Origin: Ruminococcus sp. UBA6407
Lineage (GTDB): Bacteria; Bacillota; Clostridia; Oscillospirales; Ruminococcaceae
Assembly: GCA_002438605.1 (NCBI GenBank)
Contig: DJPR01000036.1
Location: 1 to 62,711, forward strand
Direction: 5' to 3'
Length of the DNA stretch: 62,711 bases
Below, one piece after another: positions 18,254-25,486 of the stretch (position 1 is the first letter of the stretch; every line of letters begins with the position of its first letter). The translations under genes and the position numbers were made by a program. The notes beneath the pieces are model-generated. The model was not told the DNA's origin. It saw nothing but the letters and a program-made list of their open reading frames with translations, and did not search any database.

Positions 18254-18904
18254 GTGGTGGAACAGGTGAGAGTGACCGAGAGAGACGAATTAATTTTAAA
18301 AGAGATAGACAGGTGGAAAGCTTGTGGAAGTAAACATATAAGATTTTTAGCTGGATTTTCAGGACAGAGAGCTACAGACAGAAGATTGAAAATTTTAATG
18401 GATTCCGAATACATAGAGCGTAAAAAATTCTTATATGGAGTACCATATATTTACTTCCTGACGAATAAAGGTAAATCATTAATACACGTTGGAACAGGTA
18501 AAGAAAAAACAAAAGTAGAACAGATTATACATGATAGAGCAGTTTTAGACACAGCAATTTATTTCATGAATAAAGAGGGCTTGTCTTTACAGGACATTAC
18601 ATCAGAGAAACAACTGCATCAGTTAGACGGTTTCGGAGTACGCAGGCACAGACCAGATTTCATTTTTACTAAAGACGAATTGACCTATTGTATAGAAGTA
18701 GAATTGACACTAAAGGCAAAAAGTCGTCTTTTAAATATTATTAAAGATAATTTCATGGAATATGATGTACAAATATGGATAGTTCCTGATTCTCAAAAAG
18801 CAATTTTACAAGTTTTGAAAGAAAGTAAAAAACTATATGATAACATTCAAGCACGTTCATTACAAAAAATCAGCAACTATATTAATAAATTAAGTATGTC
18901 ATAG
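18254..18904 (+). CDS. Replication-relaxation family (Replic_Relax) protein
   Basis: A 216-aa soluble protein. The N-terminal winged helix (ERDELILKEIDRWKACGSKHIRFLAG, KILMDSEYIERKKFLYGVPYIYFLTNKGKSLI) is followed by an endonuclease-like core with GVRRHRPDFIFTKDELTYCIEVELTLKAKSRL, which has the D..E.E layout of the Replic_Relax (PF13814) family. These proteins occur on conjugative and mobilisable elements beside coupling ATPases and are thought to act on the origin during transfer or replication. Several in-frame GTG codons compete as the start (18254, 18257, 18272); the first is kept. It is followed 86 bp later by the coupling ATPase. Confidence 0.75.
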   Translation: MVEQVRVTERDELILKEIDRWKACGSKHIRFLAGFSGQRATDRRLKILMDSEYIERKKFLYGVPYIYFLTNKGKSLIHVGTGKEKTKVEQIIHDRAVLDTAIYFMNKEGLSLQDITSEKQLHQLDGFGVRRHRPDFIFTKDELTYCIEVELTLKAKSRLLNIIKDNFMEYDVQIWIVPDSQKAILQVLKESKKLYDNIQARSLQKISNYINKLSMS

Positions 18905-18990
18905 GTATAATTTATTTTTTTATATATTGTAGCAATATATGATTCGTCAACGAAAAAACTTTAGAGAGGTGATTTTTTTGATATTAAATT

Positions 18991-20385
18991 ATGTTTATAA
19001 TCGGATTAATAAAGTATAAATTTCAGATTGAATTTATGCTTTTGGCTATTCCAACAGTAATGATAATTAATTCTATCAGGCATCAAATAAAAATGAGAAA
19101 ACTTTTCAATTTTAGTAATGACTACAAGAAGGGAAGGAAAAAATTGAAACAAAAAGATTTAAATGACAAAAATGCTGTTTTGTTAGGTTTTAAAGGTAGA
19201 AAACCTATTTATTCGCCTGATAATGCAAAACATATTTTTGTTTGTGGTACAACTGGTAGTGGAAAAACTATTGCATTAAGCAACTATATACAAAATTGCA
19301 TGAAAAAGGATTTTCCAATGCTTATTGTTGACGGAAAAGGAGATACAGGAAAAGGCAGTATTTTAGATATCCTGACACAGTTAAACAAGCAATATCACAA
19401 GAAAATTTATTGTATTAATTTAACAAACCCGTCATTATCAGATACATATAATCCATTTTATAAAACTTCTCCAACCATTGCAAAAGATATGCTTATTAAT
19501 ATGACGGACTGGTCAGAAGAGCATTACAAAGTCAATGCTGAAAGATATTTACAGCGATTAGTTTTGTTATTGAATAAAGCAAATGTAACACTTTCATTTA
19601 AAACTATTGTGAAATATATGGAATTGGAACATTTTTCACAACTTTCTATGTACTTAGCCAAAAAGAAAATAATCACAAAAGAAAAACACTTAGAGAATCT
19701 GGAAATTGCTAAAACTTCTGGAAAAGTTGTAGAAAATTCAATAGCAAGATTCTCAATCATAGCTGAAAGTGAATTAGGCGAAATTTTTTCTGATACTGGA
19801 ATTGACATTACAACAGTATTACAAGAAAAAGCAATTATTTTATTTGTCTTGAATCCGCTTATTTATCCTGAAATATCATCAGCATTTGGAAGATTAATTT
19901 TAATTGACAGTAAAAAAGCTATTAATCAAAATTTTAATAATTCAAATCGTACATTCTTTATATTTGATGAGATTAATGTATATGCTTCAAAAACGCTTAT
20001 TGATCTTGTAAATAAATCAAGAAGTGCTGATGTAACCTGTGTTATTGCGACTCAAAGTTTATCAGACCTTACAAGTGCTGAAGATGAAAATTTTACAGAG
20101 CAAATTATTGAAAATTGTAACAATTATCTTGTTTTGCGTCAGAATAGTGCGGTAAATTCTGAAAACTGGGCTAATATCTTAGGAACTAAACCAACAATGG
20201 AAGTAACTTATCAATTACAGCAAGACGGATTTGACACAACACAAACGGGTTTAGGTTCAGCAAGAAATGTAAGAGAATTTTTATATCACCCTGACACAAT
20301 AAAACAGTTACCAACTGGAAATGGTATTTTTCTTTCAAGGGATAATTATTTCCATAGTAAAATCCGTATAAATAAACCGTTTTAA
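18991..20385 (+). CDS. VirD4/TraG-type coupling ATPase
   Basis: A 464-aa membrane-anchored AAA+ motor with one or two hydrophobic stretches at residues 1-30. Walker A is GTTGSGKT (86-93) and Walker B FFIFDEIN (about 307-314). The TraM-recognition style C-terminal part includes IATQSLSDL and the ENCNNYLVLRQ motif found in type IV coupling proteins. It would bring the relaxosome to a conjugation pore supplied by another element. No complete mating-pore gene set is present here. GAGAGGTGAT lies 18 nt before the ATG; in-frame codons closer to it are blocked by a TAA. Confidence 0.82.
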   Translation: MFIIGLIKYKFQIEFMLLAIPTVMIINSIRHQIKMRKLFNFSNDYKKGRKKLKQKDLNDKNAVLLGFKGRKPIYSPDNAKHIFVCGTTGSGKTIALSNYIQNCMKKDFPMLIVDGKGDTGKGSILDILTQLNKQYHKKIYCINLTNPSLSDTYNPFYKTSPTIAKDMLINMTDWSEEHYKVNAERYLQRLVLLLNKANVTLSFKTIVKYMELEHFSQLSMYLAKKKIITKEKHLENLEIAKTSGKVVENSIARFSIIAESELGEIFSDTGIDITTVLQEKAIILFVLNPLIYPEISSAFGRLILIDSKKAINQNFNNSNRTFFIFDEINVYASKTLIDLVNKSRSADVTCVIATQSLSDLTSAEDENFTEQIIENCNNYLVLRQNSAVNSENWANILGTKPTMEVTYQLQQDGFDTTQTGLGSARNVREFLYHPDTIKQLPTGNGIFLSRDNYFHSKIRINKPF

Positions 20386-20397
20386 GAGGTTATTTTC

Positions 20398-21345
20398 ATG
20401 AAAGATAAAATAATATATTTTATTAGTGAATTAAAGGATAAATTTATAGAACTATTGCAAAAAGTGATTATATCTAAATTAAAACCTCAAATAAGGCTAA
20501 GTTGTCGTTTTCTTCTAAAATTTTGGAAGCACAATCCAGCTTATTTGATCTGTACGATTTTCTACTTTTTCATTTGCAAATCTTTTATAAAGCATTCATT
20601 TTTGTTATTTTTAGTTTATATAATTTTGCTTATAATCGGATTTTCACCATTAGGAGAGAATTTATTAAGGGTTCTGAACCATGTCAGACCTTTAGAAACA
20701 AAAAAAGAAACAGAATATTTAAAACCATTATTTGATGAAGTTTGCATATCAGCAAAGAAGAATAATAAAAATAGGTTACCGCATTTAGAAATTTGTGTAA
20801 TTGATAATATGACAGTTAATGCTATAGCTTTAGGCAGACATACAGTTGCAGTAACGAAAGGAGCTATGAATACATTTACAGAAGATGAACTGAAAGCAGT
20901 TATAGCTCACGAAATTGCACATATTCTATATGGAAACACATTAGCCTCTTTATATGTTCTGATTGGGAATGGTACATTTTCTGTTATAGTATTACTTATA
21001 AAAGCATTTCTATTTTTTATAGATTGGCTGAAAAGTACTTTTGTAGAGAAAAAAGGATTAATTTCTTGTTTTCTTTCATTGCTACAGTTATTATTTGAGT
21101 TATATGTTTTAATGTTGAACTTTGGTTTTCAGATAATATTAACTGCGAATCAAAGAAAAAATGAGTTTCAGGCTGATAGATTTTCTTATTCAATTGGATA
21201 TGATACAGATATGATTGAAACCTTATATTTACTTGAAAAAATTTCTTTAGGTGATAACAGCAATATTATTCAGAAAATGACAGCAAGTCACCCAAGAATT
21301 ACCCTAAGAATTAAACATCTTGAAGAACTGGACGAACAAATGTGA
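20398..21345 (+). CDS. M48-family (HtpX-like) zinc metallopeptidase
   Basis: A 315-aa integral membrane protease with two N-terminal membrane spans (about 40-85), a zinc site HEIAH (His171, Glu172, His175), further spans (about 180-210 and 225-250), and the third-ligand helix NEFQADRFS. The layout matches HtpX/M48 peptidases that degrade membrane proteins. It starts 12 bp after the coupling ATPase stop (RBS AAGAGG) and so belongs to the same transcript. Its use on a mobile element may be remodelling of membrane or wall during transfer, which is inference. Confidence 0.88.
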   Translation: MKDKIIYFISELKDKFIELLQKVIISKLKPQIRLSCRFLLKFWKHNPAYLICTIFYFFICKSFIKHSFLLFLVYIILLIIGFSPLGENLLRVLNHVRPLETKKETEYLKPLFDEVCISAKKNNKNRLPHLEICVIDNMTVNAIALGRHTVAVTKGAMNTFTEDELKAVIAHEIAHILYGNTLASLYVLIGNGTFSVIVLLIKAFLFFIDWLKSTFVEKKGLISCFLSLLQLLFELYVLMLNFGFQIILTANQRKNEFQADRFSYSIGYDTDMIETLYLLEKISLGDNSNIIQKMTASHPRITLRIKHLEELDEQM

Positions 21346-21383
21346 GTTTAGTTTAACTTAACCCCTTAATTACTATAGTTCAA

Positions 21384-21424
21384 AAAATCCCCATTATGTT
21401 TTGAAAGAACATAGTGGGGATTCT
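21384..21424. terminator. Terminator between convergent element operons
   Basis: Perfect 15-bp stem AATCCCCATTATGTT / AACATAGTGGGGATT except one pair. On the minus strand it is followed by TTTTTTG, so it chiefly ends the leftward HerA-zincin operon. Confidence 0.88.
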
Positions 21425-21465
21425 TTGAATATTATGTTTTGGATGGTTTATCTGTTTTATTATTA

Positions 21466-22134
21466 CTATTCTTTATAATATGGAATCTTGTACTTTTCGT
21501 CATTAATTCCTTGATTGATCTCTTCTGCAATACTATTATAACATTGCAATGCTTTTTTTGCCCAAAAAGAATTATCATTATTTAATGCTCTTTCAAAATA
21601 TCTAAGAATTATTTTGTAATTTATTTTACTAACTTTGTAATAATAATACCAACCCATTGCAAACAGAGATTCTGTCATGTTATATTCTTCAGTAAGTTTT
21701 AATGAGATAGCATATCCAAGAGAAAGACTATTTAAACTTTCTTCCATAATATACAATCGTCCTAAAGTAGCATATGCTTCCCATTGATAAGCACTAAAAT
21801 TCTCTTTTTCTTCTTTGTTAAATAAATTGAAATCAACTATTTTATCAACCACATATAATATTTTAAGGTATTTTACATACATATTAAGATTTGTTTTTTT
21901 AGGAATGTCAAACCAATTTCTTCCACCATATAATTGAGTAATAATATGTAATGCTTCTGGATGACCTAGATTAGCTGCGTATTCTAAATATTTGAAAGCT
22001 TTATCAACATCTTTCTCATATCCTTCTCTTCCGTCTATATAACAAGCAAATAAACTCATTGCAGCTTTAACATCTCCACTTCTGAGACCAAGGGTTCTTG
22101 CAACTTTGACTTCATCTTGTGTAAATTCCATCAT
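21466..22134 (-). CDS. Sel1-like repeat protein
   Basis: A 222-aa soluble helical protein with Sel1/TPR-like repeats: SGDVKAAMSLFACYIDGREGYEKDVDKAFKYLEYAANLGHPEALHIITQLYGG (residues about 19-70), with later degenerate units around ATLGRLYI and ESLFAMGWYYYYK. Such repeats mediate protein-protein contacts. Last gene of the leftward operon, 23 bp after the membrane protein. AGGAGTGG precedes the double ATG at 22134/22131. No enzymatic motif is visible. Confidence 0.7.
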   Translation of the reverse strand: MMEFTQDEVKVARTLGLRSGDVKAAMSLFACYIDGREGYEKDVDKAFKYLEYAANLGHPEALHIITQLYGGRNWFDIPKKTNLNMYVKYLKILYVVDKIVDFNLFNKEEKENFSAYQWEAYATLGRLYIMEESLNSLSLGYAISLKLTEEYNMTESLFAMGWYYYYKVSKINYKIILRYFERALNNDNSFWAKKALQCYNSIAEEINQGINDEKYKIPYYKE

Positions 22135-22157
22135 GACGAATTTCCACTCCTATCTAT

Positions 22158-23978
22158 TTATTCAAACAATGTATGACTTTTATTTTCTGTATCTTTCTCA
22201 TAAATCTCTACCTTTTCTTTTAACGAATAATCTAAGGCTTGTAGAATTGTTTCTTGAAAACTATCTGCATAACTATTAATCAAAATAGATTTAGCATATT
22301 TTGACATTCCAATTTCGTCTACATTTTTTTCAGGTGTAAACATCGTTAATATAGTTAAATTTAAGTTTCGACCAAATTTTTCTACATTAAATAATATTGA
22401 CATTCCCTTACTTCGTTCTGTTGTAAAACGGAAAAGCGCACAATCTCTATAAAAAAGATTACTTAGGTCTACTGCCTGTGCGTTAATAGTAGAATATGAT
22501 ATTTCATTATTGAAATCTTCTACTAATTCATTAAATTCCATATTCAGAGAATCAATTGAAAAAATTTTTCCTTTTGGCAAAGGGAGAATTTTTGTCCATT
22601 TTTTCAATACTAATGAATAATTAAGTTTTTTACGTCTACGTTTTAGTGTATCAAACAATAAATCTAATCCATTTGCATCAATATTTTCAGTTGAAGAATC
22701 AAAAAGAAATTCACTTGAATTTGAAGGCGTAACATCATATATCTTTATCTGATTTTTTGTGCCACCCTTTGCAAGAAATTCCAAACGCTCAAGCATATCA
22801 GAAGTCAACGGTATTTTGCTTTCAACAGCTTTTTTTAGAACTTCTAATTCCACCTGATAGCACTCAATCCATGCAAGAAAAGAGCAAAGAGCACGAGCAT
22901 ATATAGGATTTTTTATTTCAGCTTCCTTCATAATATCATTTATACATTGCATTACCAACACTTCACCACCAAGTTTATTTTTTACATAAACATCTGCTAA
23001 AACACATTCAAGAGCATTTCCTTTAAATTCTCTATAATTGTTACAATTTGATACTGCCTTATCAAAATATGATACGTTAAATGGTTTTATCTCTGCGTAA
23101 TACCATAGGCATAATCCCAATTTATATAATAATGAAGAATTTAAATTATTACGAACTCCTTCAAAATATCCACTCTTGTTATCAATGATATGACTTTCTT
23201 GTTTCTGTAACTCTGATTGTATCTTTTCAATATCACATTCTTGTACATTATTTAAATTAAAATTACCATGTTCCAATGGTTGTATATAGGAAAAAATTGA
23301 ACGATTATTTATATGATATTCATAAAGAGCATTTAAAGTTTTATGATATTCTTTATCATTACTAATATATTCCAATAAATATATTAACGGAACTATCATA
23401 ATGAAATTTAGACATCTTCTTTGATTTCCATATATGTCACTTTCAGATTTTATCATTTCAGTAATTTTAATTTTCGTTTTGTCAAACAATTGTTTTTTTG
23501 CATTTTCAAAATCAGCTTTCATTTGTTCATCAACAGCATTTTTTTCTTCGCTTAAAAAAATCGTTTTATATTTTTGTTCTACAAAAGAAAAGACGTCATT
23601 CAAACCACTTTCATTTTTTAAACTATTAAGATATAATTCTATAAATTTCGTGGTAGTAAGTACAGTTATTGTAAGAGAAATAGCTTCTTCTAATCCATCA
23701 TGATAAAGCTTATACCGTGTATCGTTTCTTGTTTTTATAGCCATATTTATACAATTTTGCATATGTATGTCTAACAAATTAGTGCTTTTTTCTGTATCTT
23801 CTAATATTTCTTCATCAATATGGGCAGCCCTTAAAATACCAACGATTCCTCCAATTATAGAAAAAATGGCACAGATTACTTTTCCTAATCCATCATTGGT
23901 AAATAAAGAATTCAGAAATATTCTACAAAATAATGCACTAATAAACGCACCAACAATAAAATTAATTATTTTTCTCAT
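22158..23978 (-). CDS. Membrane-anchored protein of unknown family
   Basis: A 606-aa protein with two N-terminal membrane helices (INFIVGAFISALFCRIFL and VICAIFSIIGGIVGILRAA, within residues 1-50). A long helical soluble region follows with no motif that I recognise. The start is set at 23978 because GGAGGAATTT lies directly before this ATG; a TTG four codons upstream sits inside the ribosome site. It lies between a small protein and the Sel1 protein in the HerA-zincin operon, so it may be a membrane anchor or channel subunit of that system. Confidence 0.7.
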   Translation of the reverse strand: MRKIINFIVGAFISALFCRIFLNSLFTNDGLGKVICAIFSIIGGIVGILRAAHIDEEILEDTEKSTNLLDIHMQNCINMAIKTRNDTRYKLYHDGLEEAISLTITVLTTTKFIELYLNSLKNESGLNDVFSFVEQKYKTIFLSEEKNAVDEQMKADFENAKKQLFDKTKIKITEMIKSESDIYGNQRRCLNFIMIVPLIYLLEYISNDKEYHKTLNALYEYHINNRSIFSYIQPLEHGNFNLNNVQECDIEKIQSELQKQESHIIDNKSGYFEGVRNNLNSSLLYKLGLCLWYYAEIKPFNVSYFDKAVSNCNNYREFKGNALECVLADVYVKNKLGGEVLVMQCINDIMKEAEIKNPIYARALCSFLAWIECYQVELEVLKKAVESKIPLTSDMLERLEFLAKGGTKNQIKIYDVTPSNSSEFLFDSSTENIDANGLDLLFDTLKRRRKKLNYSLVLKKWTKILPLPKGKIFSIDSLNMEFNELVEDFNNEISYSTINAQAVDLSNLFYRDCALFRFTTERSKGMSILFNVEKFGRNLNLTILTMFTPEKNVDEIGMSKYAKSILINSYADSFQETILQALDYSLKEKVEIYEKDTENKSHTLFE

Positions 23979-24023
23979 AAATTCCTCCAATTAGAAAAAA
24001 CTTTTTTATATCCCTTAAAAATA

Positions 24024-24263
24024 TCAGTTATTCTTTAAATATTTTGAAATATCCTTTTTTTCTTCTAAAGCTCTTAACAATGCTTCTGCGTAGATTTCTC
24101 TTGTACAACAGTAATCTTTTTCATTAGGAACATATCCGAATATTTCTTTATATTTCTTGTAATATTTAGATAAACATTTAGTCCATTGTTCTTCCGTCAT
24201 ATCATTCAATCGTATTGCATGAGGTTTTTCGTTAAAAAAGCAATCTTTTGGCAATATTGTCAT
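24024..24263 (-). CDS. Small protein overlapping the zincin gene (possible immunity protein)
   Basis: A 79-aa mostly hydrophilic protein (FNEKPHAIRLNDMTEEQWTKCLSKYYKKYKEIFGYVPNEKDYCCTREIYAEALLRALEEKKDISKYLKNN). Its ATG overlaps the zincin stop as ATGA and has GGAG 11 nt upstream, so translation of the two is coupled. Tight coupling of a small partner behind a putative toxin-like protease is what toxin-immunity pairs look like; the function is inference. No domain is recognised. Confidence 0.65.
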   Translation of the reverse strand: MTILPKDCFFNEKPHAIRLNDMTEEQWTKCLSKYYKKYKEIFGYVPNEKDYCCTREIYAEALLRALEEKKDISKYLKNN

Positions 24264-24949
24264 ACACTTATCAACTCCTTTCTGTTATGTTCAATTATTT
24301 TACTTATACCAATTTGAAACTGTTGTGTAAGATTTGGAAACCACTTTTCTGTAAATGCAACAACATTAGCATTATTTTCTGTATAAACTGCAAAAATATT
24401 TGCAAATATCTCATTCTGCATAAGTTCGTCTTTACACTGACCCCATTCGTGTCCAAAGAAATCCATATAGTTTTTATTATATTCTTTTCTAATTTTAGTG
24501 TTATTGTTTGTAAGAGCTGAAATAATATCAGAAACATACCTCGATTCAAAGGCTGAAATATTTTCTGACAAATCATATAACATGTTATTTATATTTTCAT
24601 TTCCTTTATCAGTTGCATTATTGAATAATTCCTTATCAATTTGAAACGATTCTTTAAATGATTCGCTTTCTGAATACTGTCCAATCATATCATCAATATA
24701 ATGACCATATTCATGACGAAATACTATTCCATACTCATCATTTTGTTTTTTTCTGTTCATAATTATATATCGCTCATTAAAATTAGAGCAATACTTAGAA
24801 ACTACTTTTTCTAATTCACCTGTTTCTTCATTATATTCTAAAGTTTGCTCTTCAATATCATTTAGCGAATCCCAATATTTATTTATAACTTCTTTAATTT
24901 GGATTGGTGCATTAGAAAAACTTTCTATAACAGCAGTACGCCGTTCCAA
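24260..24949 (-). CDS. Zincin-like metallopeptidase domain protein
   Basis: A 229-aa protein counted from a TTG codon. The zinc motif HEYGH (79-83) lies in VFRHEYGHYIDD, and ENISAFESRYV plus NEIFANIFAVYTEN may carry the third ligand, a pattern of zincin toxins and MuF-C type domains. No ribosome site precedes the TTG. The frame is open upstream for 18 more sense codons (IELPNAVEINTHAFDLVP) back to the TGA that ends the coiled-coil gene at 25004, which is in the same frame. The zincin is therefore probably the C-terminal domain of that protein, separated by a nonsense codon or read through. It is translationally coupled to the 79-aa gene downstream. Confidence 0.7.
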   Translation of the reverse strand: MERRTAVIESFSNAPIQIKEVINKYWDSLNDIEEQTLEYNEETGELEKVVSKYCSNFNERYIIMNRKKQNDEYGIVFRHEYGHYIDDMIGQYSESESFKESFQIDKELFNNATDKGNENINNMLYDLSENISAFESRYVSDIISALTNNNTKIRKEYNKNYMDFFGHEWGQCKDELMQNEIFANIFAVYTENNANVVAFTEKWFPNLTQQFQIGISKIIEHNRKELISV

Positions 24950-25003
24950 TGGAACAAGGTCAAAAGCATGAGTATTTATTTCAACTGCATTTGGAAGTTC
25001 AAT

Positions 25004-25486
25004 TCATAAATGGCTCAGTTTTTGTGAGATATTATTCAGTTTTTGTTCATCTTTTAATAAACTATCATTAATAGAATCTAATTGAACTACACTATCATCT
25101 ATTTCTGAAATAGCATCGTCAATATTTTTACCCATTCCAAATTTATCTAAAATAGATTTCTTATTTTCTAAATTCTTACGTTCTTGCTTTGAACTTTCAA
25201 TCATTTCTGTAACTTCATCTTTCATTTCAGTTAATAAATCTAAATCATCTTGCATATCCTCAGAAAGTTCTTCACCTTTTTCGGAATTTTCTTCTAATTC
25301 TTTATTTATTAGTTCCATAATGGCTCTTTTATTCTTTTCATCCATATTTGAATTTTGAATATCCATTCCCGAATCTAAAAGTGTTTGCTTACGTTCTTCA
25401 AGTTGATTTAATTCCTCTTTTTTTATATCAAGATTCCGCTTTACATCACTTTGTTTATCTTTAACTTTATCAATACTATAAGCCAT
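25004..25486 (-). CDS. Coiled-coil protein, probable N-terminal part of the zincin
   Basis: A 160-aa protein, almost entirely charged heptad-like helix (DKQSDVKRNLDIKKEELNQLEERKQTLL; QERKNLENKKSILDKF; DEQKLNNISQKLSHL). GGAGGA at 25493-25498 sets the ATG at 25486 rather than an ATG at 25507. Its start overlaps the end of the HerA gene by 11 bp. It ends in a TGA that lies in frame with the zincin (see 24260-24949). The resulting layout, an elongated helical N-terminus with a C-terminal peptidase, resembles secreted polymorphic toxins. Confidence 0.75.
   Translation of the reverse strand: MAYSIDKVKDKQSDVKRNLDIKKEELNQLEERKQTLLDSGMDIQNSNMDEKNKRAIMELINKELEENSEKGEELSEDMQDDLDLLTEMKDEVTEMIESSKQERKNLENKKSILDKFGMGKNIDDAISEIDDSVVQLDSINDSLLKDEQKLNNISQKLSHL

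Noticed and set aside
25004..25006. Reassigned TGA codon as explanation of the coiled-coil/zincin frame
   Set aside because: TGA ends well-defined genes in the window, for example guaB, rimO and feoA's neighbours, so TGA is a normal stop in the host.
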